Of a stretch of 64,000 bases of DNA, positions 33,220-41,711 are shown piece after piece. The translations under genes and the position numbers were made by a program. Position 1 is the first letter of the stretch, and each line of letters starts with the position of its first letter. The DNA is from FEN-1219 sp964503125 (GTDB lineage Bacteria > Pseudomonadota > Gammaproteobacteria > Steroidobacterales > Rariloculaceae). Below the pieces are notes generated by a model, which was given only the letters and a program-made list of their open reading frames with translations, was not told where the DNA came from and made no database searches. The stretch spans positions 1-64,000 of the forward strand of contig CAZCZE010000012.1 in NCBI GenBank assembly GCA_964503125.1, read 5' to 3'.

Positions 33220-33442
33220 GGTCCTCAATCTCGAGGACGTCAGCGTCGATGACATCGATAGTCAAGCGCCGCTGTTCGGCGATGGGCTCGGGCTCGACTC
33301 GATCGACGCGCTCGAGCTCGGTGTCGCGATCCGCAAGAAATACGACGTTCAGATGGACGCCGATTCCCAAGTGACGCGCGAGCACTTCGCTTCGATCTCG
33401 AACTTGGCCCGCTTCATCAGCTCGAGCCATGGTCAACGCTAG
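33179..33442 (+). CDS. Acyl carrier protein 1 (ApeE-type)
   Basis: An 87-residue acidic four-helix carrier. Ser41 in GLGLDSIDALELG is the attachment point for the phosphopantetheine arm, which the PPTase at 41708 can add. LFGDGLGLDS is the usual entry loop. ATG at 33179 begins inside the acyltransferase gene (41-base overlap), and the second carrier starts inside its own last 14 bases. One of the two carriers is expected to hold the growing polyene and the other the aryl starter or anchor acyl group; sequence alone does not say which. Confidence 0.9.
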   Translation: MQELEQELKRLLIEVLNLEDVSVDDIDSQAPLFGDGLGLDSIDALELGVAIRKKYDVQMDADSQVTREHFASISNLARFISSSHGQR

Positions 33443-33692
33443 CGCACTGTCGCGCGACGAGATTTTCATCGAGCTCAAGCGCGAGCTCTGCTCACTGTTC
33501 GAGCTCGAGCCCGGTCAGATAACGCCCGCGGCGCGCTTGTACGATGACCTCGACCTCGACAGTATCGACGCCGTCGACTTGGCGGTGCGCCTTCAGGAGC
33601 TCACGAAGAAGCGCATCCGGCCCGAGCAGTTCAAGGCCGTACGAACCGTCGCAGACGTCGTCGATGCCGTCGAGCAGATGCTGCGCGCCTAG
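33429..33692 (+). CDS. Acyl carrier protein 2 (ApeF-type)
   Basis: A second 87-residue carrier, clearly different from the first (ARLYDDLDLDSIDAVDLAVR), with Ser in DLDSIDA as the phosphopantetheine site. The helices are ELCSLFELEP and TKKRIRPEQF. Two carriers in a row are the rule in aryl-polyene clusters. A 29-base gap, the widest in this part of the block, separates it from the membrane protein. Confidence 0.9.
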   Translation: MVNASALSRDEIFIELKRELCSLFELEPGQITPAARLYDDLDLDSIDAVDLAVRLQELTKKRIRPEQFKAVRTVADVVDAVEQMLRA

Positions 33693-33721
33693 CGGCCGCG
33701 CGGCTCCGTAAGGCGGTCTAA

Positions 33722-34312
33722 GTGCCCGTTACGCGCCTAGCCGCCACCGCGATCTCAGTGGTGGCCGTCGTAGCTCTCGCCGTGTATCCGCTGCTCGTCT
33801 ATGTCGGCATCGGGCGGTTCGGCGCGCGCGGTGTCGCCGCGTTCCTCGCCGTCGTGTGCCTGCTCAGGCTCGTCGTGCTGCGCCGCCGCGGCCAAGGCGT
33901 GCTGCGTGCGTGGCACCTCGTGCTGCTCTGCGGTGGCGGCGTGTTGCTCGCGGTCTTGAGCTTCGTGCTCGGCAGCGAAGCGGCCGTGCGCTACTACCCC
34001 GTGCTCGTCAACGGCGTGCTGCTCGTGATCTTTGCTGCGAGCCTCGCGAGCCCGCCGACGGTCATCGAGCGTATCGCGCGCCTGCGCGACCCCGGGCTTC
34101 CGCCCGCCGCCGTCGCCTATACGCGCCGTGTGACGATTGCCTGGACCGCGTTCTTCGCGATCAACGGCGGCATCGCGCTCTACACGGCCGCGCTCGCGCC
34201 GCTGACGACTTGGGCGCTCTACAACGGGCTCATCGCCTATGTGCTCATCGCGGTCATGTTCTGCGGCGAGCTTGTGATTCGCTTCTTCGTCAAAGCGAGG
34301 TTGCGCGCATGA
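33722..34312 (+). CDS. Multi-pass membrane protein (COG4648-like, ApeG-type)
   Basis: A 196-residue inner-membrane protein with about six helices (AISVVAVVALAVYPLLVYVGI, AAFLAVVCLLRLVVL, LVLLCGGGVLLAVLSFVLG, VLVNGVLLVIFAASLA, ITIAWTAFFAINGGIALYTA-like and LIAYVLIAVMFCGELVIRFF). The pattern PVLVNG and VAYTRRVT...WTAFFAINGG matches the COG4648 membrane proteins found in these clusters; its role is unknown. GTG start at 33722. The stop overlaps the start of the AMP ligase (ATGA). Confidence 0.8.
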   Translation: MPVTRLAATAISVVAVVALAVYPLLVYVGIGRFGARGVAAFLAVVCLLRLVVLRRRGQGVLRAWHLVLLCGGGVLLAVLSFVLGSEAAVRYYPVLVNGVLLVIFAASLASPPTVIERIARLRDPGLPPAAVAYTRRVTIAWTAFFAINGGIALYTAALAPLTTWALYNGLIAYVLIAVMFCGELVIRFFVKARLRA

Positions 34313-35658
34313 CAGCGCCAATGGCGACGCGGCTCGCGGAGCTCGCGGCGCACCCCACGGACGCGGTCGTTTGTTTCGACCGACACGGTGTCCGGCGCAG
34401 CCAGCGCGAGCTCGTGGCGGCCGCGACCGGCGTCGAGGCCGCCTTACGCGAGTGCGACGGCGAGCGCTGGGCGCTCAACCTCGACGACGTGTTCGCGTTC
34501 ACGGCCGCGTTGCTCGGGTGCTGGGCGGCGGGCAGGACGGCCGTGCTCGCGCCCGCGACTCTGCTCGGGACCGCGGGCCTCATCAGAATCGACGGCGTCA
34601 TCGAGCCCGCGGCGGCAGCCGCGGCCGCACCGCAGCGCATCGTTTTCGACGAGCTCACGCCCGCGCCGCGGCCGCTCGGCCGGATTGGCGCGTCGGCGGC
34701 GCTCGTTCTCTATACGTCGGGGTCGACGGGCTATCCTAAGGAGATCGGCCGGCGTCTTGCGAACATCGAGCACGAGCTCGCGGCGTTCGAGTCGACGTGG
34801 GGTGCGAACTTAGGCGCAGCCCAAGTGTACGCGACCGTCTCGCACCGGCACGTGTACGGCTTGCTGTTTCGCGTGCTCTGGCCGCTCAGCGCGCACCGTC
34901 CGTTCGCAACCTTCGATCTCGAATATCCCGAGCAGCTGCTTGGGACCGTGAGCAACGGCCAAGTGCTCGTGTCGAGCCCGGCGCTGCTCAAGCGCATCGG
35001 CCACTTGGCCGCAGGCGAGGCGCGATGGCGTGCCGTGTTCAGCTCGGGCGGTATGCTGCCCGCGGAGGCCGGCGCCGATGCCGCGCGCGTGCTGGGTGTC
35101 GCGCCCATCGAGGTGCTCGGGAGCACCGAGACGAGCGGCGTCGCTTGGCGCCGCGCCGCTGCGGTGCGTTTCGCCGCGTTGCCGTCCGTCGAGCTGCGCA
35201 CTTCGGCCGACGAGCTGCTCGAGGTCCGCTCGCCGTTTTCGGGCTCAAACGACTGGCTGTGCATGGGCGACCGCGTTCGCCTCCACGAGGACGGCGGCAT
35301 CGAGCTGCTCGGGCGCGCGGATCGCGTTGCCAAGATCGAGGACAAACGCATCTCGTTGAGCGAGATCGAAACGCACCTCGCCGCGCATCCCTGGGTCAAG
35401 GACTCGGCCGCGGTCGCTCTCGATCGCGGCGGGCGGCAGCACATCGGCGCCGTCGTCGAGCTCAACGAGAGAGGTCGTGCGGCGCTCGCCGAGCGCGGCC
35501 GCGCGGCCATGGGGCGAGAGCTGCGCGCGACGCTGCGCGGCAAGATCGACGCCGTCGCGGTGCCGCGCGTGTTCCGCTACCGCGACGGCATCCCCGTCGA
35601 TGCCCAGGGCAAGCGCCAAGCCGCCGCATTGGCCGCTCTGTTCGCGGCGCCGCGATGA
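34309..35658 (+). CDS. Aryl starter AMP ligase (ApeH-type)
   Basis: An adenylate-forming enzyme of 449 residues, shorter than usual acyl-CoA ligases. The ATP loop is LVLYTSGSTGYPKEI, motif A5 appears as EVLGSTETSGVAW, the Asp motif as LCMGDRVRLHEDGGIELLGRADRVAKIEDKRISLSEIE split over two stretches, and the C-terminal Lys as DAQGKRQ. In aryl-polyene synthesis it activates 4-hydroxybenzoate or a similar acid and loads it on a carrier protein. ATG 34309 overlaps the previous stop. The next gene overlaps by four bases. Confidence 0.86.
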   Translation: MTAPMATRLAELAAHPTDAVVCFDRHGVRRSQRELVAAATGVEAALRECDGERWALNLDDVFAFTAALLGCWAAGRTAVLAPATLLGTAGLIRIDGVIEPAAAAAAAPQRIVFDELTPAPRPLGRIGASAALVLYTSGSTGYPKEIGRRLANIEHELAAFESTWGANLGAAQVYATVSHRHVYGLLFRVLWPLSAHRPFATFDLEYPEQLLGTVSNGQVLVSSPALLKRIGHLAAGEARWRAVFSSGGMLPAEAGADAARVLGVAPIEVLGSTETSGVAWRRAAAVRFAALPSVELRTSADELLEVRSPFSGSNDWLCMGDRVRLHEDGGIELLGRADRVAKIEDKRISLSEIETHLAAHPWVKDSAAVALDRGGRQHIGAVVELNERGRAALAERGRAAMGRELRATLRGKIDAVAVPRVFRYRDGIPVDAQGKRQAAALAALFAAPR

Positions 35659-36002
35659 CGACGGAGCCCCTCGTCGAGGCAGCGCGCGTCGACGGATCGA
35701 GCGCGGAGCTCGCGCTCGTCGTGCCGGCCGATCTTGCGTATTTCGACGGTCACTTCGCGGGCGCGCCGATCGTGGCGGGGGTCGTGCAGGTCAAGTGGGC
35801 CATCGATCTCGCGAGCCGCTACCTCGCTGCGACGGGGCAATTCGCGGGCTTCGAGGCGCTCAAGTTCCAGAGGGTCTTACAGGCGGAGCAGTCCGTCGTC
35901 TTGACGCTGCGTTGGGCCGCAGCCGACGGCAAGCTGCATTTCTCCTACACGAGCGGCGATCTGCGCTTCGGCAGCGGCCGCATTCTCCTGCGGACCGCGT
36001 AG
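35655..36002 (+). CDS. Hotdog-fold 3-hydroxyacyl-ACP dehydratase (ApeI-type)
   Basis: A 115-residue FabZ-like dehydratase. The active-site helix is FDGHFAGAPIVAGVVQ with the catalytic His in GHF; the usual Glu/Asp partner would lie in the helix QVKWAIDLA. It removes water from the 3-hydroxyacyl chain after each reduction to make the conjugated double bonds. In related clusters it forms a pair with a second dehydratase-like protein, here encoded at 39305. Starts by ATGA overlap; its stop shares a base with the next GTG. Confidence 0.85.
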   Translation: MTTEPLVEAARVDGSSAELALVVPADLAYFDGHFAGAPIVAGVVQVKWAIDLASRYLAATGQFAGFEALKFQRVLQAEQSVVLTLRWAAADGKLHFSYTSGDLRFGSGRILLRTA

Positions 36003-37669
36003 TGAAAGTCTGCATCGTCGTACCCGTCTACAACCACGGCGAGCCGCTCAAAGCCACGGCGGCGAGGCTCGCCGCGCTCGCCTTGCCGATCTTCATCGTC
36101 GACGATGGCAGCGACGCCGCGACCAAAGACGCGATCGCGTCGGTCGCCGCTACGTTTCGCGTCGAGGTCCTGACGCTGCCGCAGAACGGCGGGAAAGGGC
36201 ACGCCGTCATGGCCGGGTTGCGCGCGGCCGCCGCGCGAGGCTTTACGCACGCGCTGCAGGTGGACGCCGACGGCCAGCACGACCTCGACGACGCGCCGAA
36301 GCTCTTGGCCGCGGCGCGCGCGGACCCTTCTGCGCTCATTTGCGGCGAGCCGCGTTTCGACGAGTCCGTACCGAAGAGCCGTCTCTACGGCCGCAAGCTC
36401 ACGGCGTTCTGGGTCGCCGTGGAGGCGCTGTCGCTGCGGATGCCGGACACGATGTGCGGGTTCCGCGTGTACCCGCTCGCGAGCGCGGTCGCGCTCATCG
36501 ACTCGGTCGCGCTCGGCCGGCGCATGGACTTCGACATCGAGATCGCCGTGCGTCTGCATTGGCGCGGCGTGCCGCTGCGCAGCGTCCCGACGAAGGTCAT
36601 TTATCCGCCGGGCGGCCGGTCGAACTTCCGGACTTTTAGAGACAACGTGCTCATCACGAAGCTTCACACGGAGCTCGTGCTCGGCATGCTGCTGCGACTG
36701 CCGCTCACGGCGACGCGAGGCGTCAAGGTGGGGCTGCACTGGGCCGAGCTCGGTGAGCGCGGCGGCGTGCTCGGCATGCAGTTCCTGTTCGGGGCGTATC
36801 GCTGGCTCGGCCGCGGGGCGTTCACGCTGCTGCTCTATCCCGTGTCGGCTTACTTCTGTGTGATGGCCGGCAGCGCGCGCCGCGCCTCGCGCGACTACTT
36901 GCGCGCCGTGCGCGCGAGGCTCGCGGCGCTCGGCCGCCCCGTGCCGCCCGGCTTAAGCGTGTTCCACCACGTGCATGCGTTCGGCAACGCGGTGCTCGAC
37001 AAAGTTGCGATGTGGGCCGATGCGCTGCCGCCGAGCCTCGTCGCCTTCGAGGACGCTGCGATCCTCGACAGGTTTCGCGCCGGCAGCCCTGGCGCGCTCT
37101 TCATCGGCTCGCACCTCGGCAACCTCGAGGTGCTGCGCGCGGTCGGCGACAAGGTTCAGGATATGAAGGTCAACGCGCTCGTGTTCACGCGCCACTCGCC
37201 GAAGTTCAACCGCGTCATAACCGCCGTGAACCCGCGCACGCTCGAGCGCATGATCGAGGTCGATTCGCTGGGCCCCGACACGGTGATCGCGTTGCGCGAC
37301 AAGCTCGCGGCCGGCGAGCACGTCGCGATCGTCGCGGACCGGGTCTCGGTGCGGCACAAAGAGCGCTCGCTCGAGGCGCCGTTTCTAGGGGTGCCCGCGC
37401 CGTTCCCCGAAGGCCCGTTCGTGCTCGCGCATTTGCTCGAATGTCCCGTCTACTTGCTGTTCTGCTTGCGGATCGCAGGCCGGTACCGCGTGTTCGTCGA
37501 GCCGTTCGCGGATCCGCTCGTACTGCCACGGGCAGGCCGGCGGCAGGCGCTCGAGCGCGCGATCGCGCGCTACGCCGAGCGGCTCGAGGCGCATTGCTTG
37601 CTGGCCCCTACGCAGTGGTTTAACTTTTTCGACTTCTGGGAGCAGGCCGGCGGCAAGAAAGGGGCGTAG
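36002..37669 (+). CDS. Fused family 2 glycosyltransferase and lysophospholipid acyltransferase (ApeJ-type)
   Basis: A two-domain enzyme of 555 residues. Residues 1-240 are a GT-A glycosyltransferase: VCIVVPVYNHGEPL, FIVDDGSDAAT, GGKGHAVMAGLRAA and the metal motif VDADGQHDLDD. Residues about 270-555 form a LpxL-type acyltransferase with a membrane segment (GAFTLLLYPVSAYFCVMAG), IGSHLGNLEVLRA (HX4-type motif) and VAIVADRVSV. Exactly this fusion occurs in aryl-polyene clusters, where it is thought to build the glycolipid anchor. The start is a GTG that shares one base with the previous stop. A gap of 23 bases separates it from the thioesterase. Confidence 0.9.
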   Translation: MKVCIVVPVYNHGEPLKATAARLAALALPIFIVDDGSDAATKDAIASVAATFRVEVLTLPQNGGKGHAVMAGLRAAAARGFTHALQVDADGQHDLDDAPKLLAAARADPSALICGEPRFDESVPKSRLYGRKLTAFWVAVEALSLRMPDTMCGFRVYPLASAVALIDSVALGRRMDFDIEIAVRLHWRGVPLRSVPTKVIYPPGGRSNFRTFRDNVLITKLHTELVLGMLLRLPLTATRGVKVGLHWAELGERGGVLGMQFLFGAYRWLGRGAFTLLLYPVSAYFCVMAGSARRASRDYLRAVRARLAALGRPVPPGLSVFHHVHAFGNAVLDKVAMWADALPPSLVAFEDAAILDRFRAGSPGALFIGSHLGNLEVLRAVGDKVQDMKVNALVFTRHSPKFNRVITAVNPRTLERMIEVDSLGPDTVIALRDKLAAGEHVAIVADRVSVRHKERSLEAPFLGVPAPFPEGPFVLAHLLECPVYLLFCLRIAGRYRVFVEPFADPLVLPRAGRRQALERAIARYAERLEAHCLLAPTQWFNFFDFWEQAGGKKGA

Positions 37670-37692
37670 TATGCTCACCGCTGGGGGGTCGC

Positions 37693-38133
37693 TTGCTGAC
37701 GTCGGAGATCGAGATCGAGGTACCGTTCCACGATTCCGATCCTATGGGCGTCACGTGGCACGGCAACTACTTTCGTTACCTCGAGACGGCGCGGTCGGCG
37801 CTGCTCAATAAGATCGGCTACAACGTCCGGCAGATGATGGCCTCGGGCTATCTCTGGCCGATCGTCGAGACGCGCATCAAATACGTGAAGACCACGACGT
37901 TCGGCCAACGGCTCCGTGTGCGTGCCGAGCTCACGGAGTTCGAGAATCGCTTGAAGATCGCCTACTCGATCTTCGACGAGTCGGGCGAGCTCGTGACGAA
38001 GGCGACGACCACGCAGGTGGCCGTAGACAAGGAGCGCGGCGAGATGTGCTTCGTGTCGCCGCGAATCCTGCTCGACAAAGTGCAGGCCGCGCTCGCGGCC
38101 GCCGCGCCGGTCGCCGGACGCAACGCGTCGTGA
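37693..38133 (+). CDS. Hotdog-fold acyl thioesterase (ApeK-type)
   Basis: A 146-residue thioesterase of the 4-hydroxybenzoyl-CoA thioesterase group. The catalytic motif is HDSDPMGVTWHGNYFRYLE (Asp in DPMGV; HGNY helix). It probably edits or releases chains from the carrier proteins. The start is TTG at 37693, eight bases after a G-rich stretch; the ATG at 37671 is out of frame. The stop overlaps the following GTG (GTGA). Confidence 0.86.
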   Translation: MLTSEIEIEVPFHDSDPMGVTWHGNYFRYLETARSALLNKIGYNVRQMMASGYLWPIVETRIKYVKTTTFGQRLRVRAELTEFENRLKIAYSIFDESGELVTKATTTQVAVDKERGEMCFVSPRILLDKVQAALAAAAPVAGRNAS

Positions 38134-39305
38134 CCCTCTATCTCAACGATCTGGGCGTCGTCGGCCCGCTCGGCGCCGATAAGCGCGAGGTGCTCGCCGG
38201 GTTGCTCGCGGGCGACGGCTCGGGCCTCACGCCGTACGGCGAGCTCATCACGGGACGTACGACGATGATCGGCCGAGTGCGCGCGGAGCTCAAGCCGCTG
38301 CCACCGGGGTTCGCCGAGCTCGATTGCCGCAACAACCGGCTGCTCGCGCACGCGCTCGCGCAGATCGCGGCGCCCGTCGCCGAGCTGCGCGAGACGCTCG
38401 GGGCCGAGCGCATCGCCGTCGTGCTCGGCACGAGCACTTCCGGCATCGCGGCCGGCGAGGAAGCAGCGACCGCGCTCGTCCGCGAGCGGCGGATGCCGAG
38501 CGCCTATCACTATCGCCAGCAGGAAATCGGCACGGCCGCGGAGTTCGCGGCGCGGTACCTCGGTCTCACGGGGCTTCGCTACACGATCTCGACGGCGTGC
38601 TCGTCGTCGGCGAAGGCGTTCGCCTCGGCGTGGCGGCTGCTGGCGGCGGGTCGCTGCGACGCAGCCATCGTCGGCGGCGTCGACAGCCTCTGCGAGCTCA
38701 CGCTCAACGGGTTCGACGCGCTCGAATCGCTCGCTCCCGAGCGCTGCAATCCGTTCAGCGCCAATCGGCGCGGCATCAACATCGGCGAAGGTGCGTGCGT
38801 GTTCGTCGTGACGAAGGCGCCGAGCGCCGTGCGGCTGTGCGGCGTCGGCGAGTCGTCGGACGGCTACCACATCTCGGCGCCCGACCCCTCGGGCCGCGGT
38901 GCCGAGGCAGCAATTCGTGCGGCGCTCGAGCAAGCCGCCGTCGCGCCGGAGGGCGTGGGTTACGTGAACCTGCACGGCACCGCGACCCCCAAGAACGACG
39001 AGATGGAGAGCGAGGTCATGGCGCGCGTGTTCGGCGTCGACGTGCCGTGCAGCTCGACGAAGTCTCTGATCGGCCACACACTCGGCGCGGCCGGCGCGCA
39101 AGAGCTCGGGTTCTGCTGGCTGCTGCTCGGCGACGACAACCCGGGCCGTCGCTTGCCTGCCCACGGCTGGGACGGCGTGCGCGATCGGGCGTTGCCGCCG
39201 ATCCATCTCGTCGGCGAGGCCGAAGCCTGGGAGCGCGACGTGTTCGTCTCCAACTCGTTCGCGTTCGGTGGCAGCAACGCCGCAGTCGCCATAGGGCGCT
39301 CGTGA
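38130..39305 (+). CDS. Beta-ketoacyl synthase (ApeO-type)
   Basis: The condensing enzyme, 391 residues. Catalytic Cys157 is in STACSSSAKA; the two His are in NLHGTATPKND and SLIGHTLGAAGA; the C-terminal NSFAFGGSNAAV is the usual gate motif. In studied aryl-polyene systems this ketosynthase pairs with the chain length factor (here 31722). GTG at 38130 overlaps the thioesterase stop. Other cluster genes for exporter and LolA-like carrier normally precede this gene but are elsewhere here. Confidence 0.92.
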   Translation: MTLYLNDLGVVGPLGADKREVLAGLLAGDGSGLTPYGELITGRTTMIGRVRAELKPLPPGFAELDCRNNRLLAHALAQIAAPVAELRETLGAERIAVVLGTSTSGIAAGEEAATALVRERRMPSAYHYRQQEIGTAAEFAARYLGLTGLRYTISTACSSSAKAFASAWRLLAAGRCDAAIVGGVDSLCELTLNGFDALESLAPERCNPFSANRRGINIGEGACVFVVTKAPSAVRLCGVGESSDGYHISAPDPSGRGAEAAIRAALEQAAVAPEGVGYVNLHGTATPKNDEMESEVMARVFGVDVPCSSTKSLIGHTLGAAGAQELGFCWLLLGDDNPGRRLPAHGWDGVRDRALPPIHLVGEAEAWERDVFVSNSFAFGGSNAAVAIGRS

Positions 39306-39763
39306 TGGACTGCGCGGCGATTCCCATAGGCGAGCTGCTGCCGCACGGCCCGGCGATGACGGTCATCGATCGGCTCGTCGAGTACGATGCGAAGCGCTCG
39401 GTGGGGACCGTCACGATCGAGCGCACGAGCCGGTTCTTCGTAGGCCGGGGCGTGCCGGCGTGGGTCGGCATCGAGTACATGGCGCAAACGATTGCGGCGC
39501 ACGCCGGCTACGAAGCGCGGCTGCGCGGCGAGCCCCCTTCGATCGGCTTCTTGCTCGGCACGCGCGCCTATCGCAACGAGCTCGCGGAGTTTCCATTGGC
39601 AAGCAAGCTCACGATCACGATCGAGCCGCTCGTCGCGGAAGCAGGATTCGGCGCGTTCCAGTGTGCGATCGCGACGGATCGCGTCGTCGCGACGGCCGTC
39701 GTGAACACCTATCAACCGCCCGCGCACGAGCTCGCGCAGTTTCGCCTTAGGAAGCCGCCATGA
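39305..39763 (+). CDS. Second hotdog-fold dehydratase (ApeP-type)
   Basis: A 152-residue hotdog protein: LLPHGPAMTVIDRLVEYD, then GVPAWVGIEYMAQTIAAHAGY, with Glu in GIEYMAQ as probable catalytic residue. It is related to FabA/FabZ-like COG4706 proteins. In other clusters it works as a heterodimer with the small dehydratase (35655 here). ATG shares one base with the preceding TGA; an in-frame GTG lies one codon upstream. Its stop overlaps the reductase start (ATGA). Confidence 0.85.
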   Translation: MDCAAIPIGELLPHGPAMTVIDRLVEYDAKRSVGTVTIERTSRFFVGRGVPAWVGIEYMAQTIAAHAGYEARLRGEPPSIGFLLGTRAYRNELAEFPLASKLTITIEPLVAEAGFGAFQCAIATDRVVATAVVNTYQPPAHELAQFRLRKPP

Positions 39764-40485
39764 CGCGCACGGTGTTCGTGACGGGGGCCAGCAAGGGCCT
39801 CGGCGCGGCCATCGCCGTGGCCCTCGGCGGGCAGGGCTTTACGGCCGTGGTTCACTACCGCAGCGACCGCGGCGGCGCCGAGCGCACGGCGGCCGCCATC
39901 CTAAGCCGCGGCGGAGCCGCGCGGTTGCTCGCCTTCGACGTCACCGACCGCGGCGCGTGTCGCGCGGCGCTCGAGGCCGACATCGCGGCCCACGGCGCCT
40001 ATTACGGCGTCGTCGCCAACGCCGGCGTCCACCGCGACAACGCGTTCCCGCTGCTCACCGAGCAGGACTGGGACGAGGTCATTCGCACCGGTCTCGACGG
40101 CTTCTACAACGTGCTTCAGCCCTGCGTCATGCCGATGATACACGCTCGACGCGGCGGGCGGATTGTAACTGTCTCCTCCGTCTCCGGCGTGCTCGGCAAC
40201 CGCGGCCAGGTCAACTACAGCGCCGCGAAGGCTGGCATCATAGGCGCCACGAAGGCGCTCGCGCTCGAGCTGGCCAAGCGCAAGATCACCGTGAACTGCG
40301 TCGCGCCGGGTCTGATCGACAACGTCGAGCTCGCGCAGGAACATAAGGACCGCATCTTGGATCTCATTCCCGTTCGCCGCTTGGGAACCCCCGCAGAGGT
40401 GGCTGGGCTCGTGGCGTATCTCATGTCCGATCTCGCCGCCTACGTGACGCGGCAAGTCATTTCGATCGACGGGGGCTTGTCGTGA
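39760..40485 (+). CDS. 3-ketoacyl-ACP reductase, FabG-like (ApeQ-type)
   Basis: An SDR of 241 residues. NADP loop TGASKGLGAAIA near residue 8, NAGVHRDN about 80, catalytic Ser in VSSVSGVLG and Tyr/Lys in NYSAAKAGI, and the C-terminal ISIDGGLS. It reduces each 3-keto intermediate in polyene assembly. The His in GVHRD and the NYSAAKAG helix are typical of FabG rather than other SDRs. Both ends overlap neighbours by four bases. Confidence 0.92.
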   Translation: MTRTVFVTGASKGLGAAIAVALGGQGFTAVVHYRSDRGGAERTAAAILSRGGAARLLAFDVTDRGACRAALEADIAAHGAYYGVVANAGVHRDNAFPLLTEQDWDEVIRTGLDGFYNVLQPCVMPMIHARRGGRIVTVSSVSGVLGNRGQVNYSAAKAGIIGATKALALELAKRKITVNCVAPGLIDNVELAQEHKDRILDLIPVRRLGTPAEVAGLVAYLMSDLAAYVTRQVISIDGGLS

Positions 40486-41711
40486 GCGCGCGCGTCGCCG
40501 TCACGGGCATGGCGGGGATCACGTCGCTCGGCAGCGACTACGATTCGGTCGTCGCGGCCATGGCGGCCGGACGCAGCGGCGTCCGCACGATGGAGGAGTG
40601 GGCTCGCTACGAGGGTTTGAACACGCACCTCGCCGCGCCGATCGCGGATTTCGCCTTGCCCGAGCACTACCCCCGCAAGAAGATTCGGTCGATGGGACGC
40701 GTGGCCAGCATGGCCGTCGTCTCGACCGAGCGCGCGCTGGCCCAGGCGGGCCTGCTCGATGCCGAGATCGTCAGCAACGGCGAATGCGGAGTCGCCTATG
40801 GCTCCTCGTCGGGTAGTCCCGACGCGATTGCGGATTTCGGCGCAATGATCAGCGAGCGCAGCACGCGGCTCATCAACTCGACGAGCTACATCCGCATGAT
40901 GAGCCACACGGCCGCGGTCAACACGAGCCTGTTCTTCAACATCCGCGGCCGCCTGATTTCGACGAGCACGGCCTGCACGTCGGGTAGCCAGGCGATCGGC
41001 TACGCCTACGAGGCGGTCAAGCACGGGGCGCAGCGCGTCATGGTCGCGGGCGGCGCAGAGGAGCTTTCGGCGACGCAAGCGGCCGTGTTCGACACGTTGT
41101 TCGCGACGAGCTGCAAGAACGATGCGCCGAGCACGACGCCGCGGCCGTGGGACCGCGATCGCGACGGTCTCGTCATCGGCGAGGGCGCGGCCACGCTCGT
41201 GCTCGAGGAGTGGGACTCGGCGCAAGCGCGCGGCGCCAAGATCTTGGCCGAGCTCGTCGGGTTCGGCACCAATTGCGATGCGCGCCACGTAACGCAACCG
41301 ACGCCGGAGACCATGGAGGAGGCGATGCGCCGCGCGCTGCGGGACTCAGGGTTGGGCACATCGGCCATCGGCTACGTGAGCGGCCACGGGACGGCCACCG
41401 AGCTCGGCGACATCGCCGAGAGCCATGCGACGCGCGGCGTGCTCGGCGAGCGCATCCCGATCAGCTGCATGAAGAGCTACTTCGGCCACACGCTGGGCGC
41501 CTGCGGCGCGCAAGAGGCCTGGCTCGCCATCGAGATGATGAATCGCGAGCAGTTCGCGCCGACGCTGAACCTCGACAACGTCGATCCTCGTTGCGCGAGC
41601 CTCGACTACATCGTCGCGAGCTCGCGTGCGATTCAGACCGAATACGTCATGAGCAACAACTTCGCATTCGGCGGCATCAACACTTCGTTGATCTTCCGGC
41701 GTGTGTCGTGA
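40482..41711 (+). CDS. Beta-ketoacyl-ACP synthase, FabB/FabF-like (ApeR-type)
   Basis: A second ketosynthase, 409 residues. Cys165 in STACTSGSQAIG, His in SGHGTATELGD and SYFGHTLGACGA, and the end motif NNFAFGGINTSL. It resembles FabB and in studied systems may perform the first condensation with the aryl starter. GTG start overlaps the reductase stop (GTGA), and its own stop overlaps the PPTase start in the same way. Confidence 0.92.
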   Translation: MSARVAVTGMAGITSLGSDYDSVVAAMAAGRSGVRTMEEWARYEGLNTHLAAPIADFALPEHYPRKKIRSMGRVASMAVVSTERALAQAGLLDAEIVSNGECGVAYGSSSGSPDAIADFGAMISERSTRLINSTSYIRMMSHTAAVNTSLFFNIRGRLISTSTACTSGSQAIGYAYEAVKHGAQRVMVAGGAEELSATQAAVFDTLFATSCKNDAPSTTPRPWDRDRDGLVIGEGAATLVLEEWDSAQARGAKILAELVGFGTNCDARHVTQPTPETMEEAMRRALRDSGLGTSAIGYVSGHGTATELGDIAESHATRGVLGERIPISCMKSYFGHTLGACGAQEAWLAIEMMNREQFAPTLNLDNVDPRCASLDYIVASSRAIQTEYVMSNNFAFGGINTSLIFRRVS

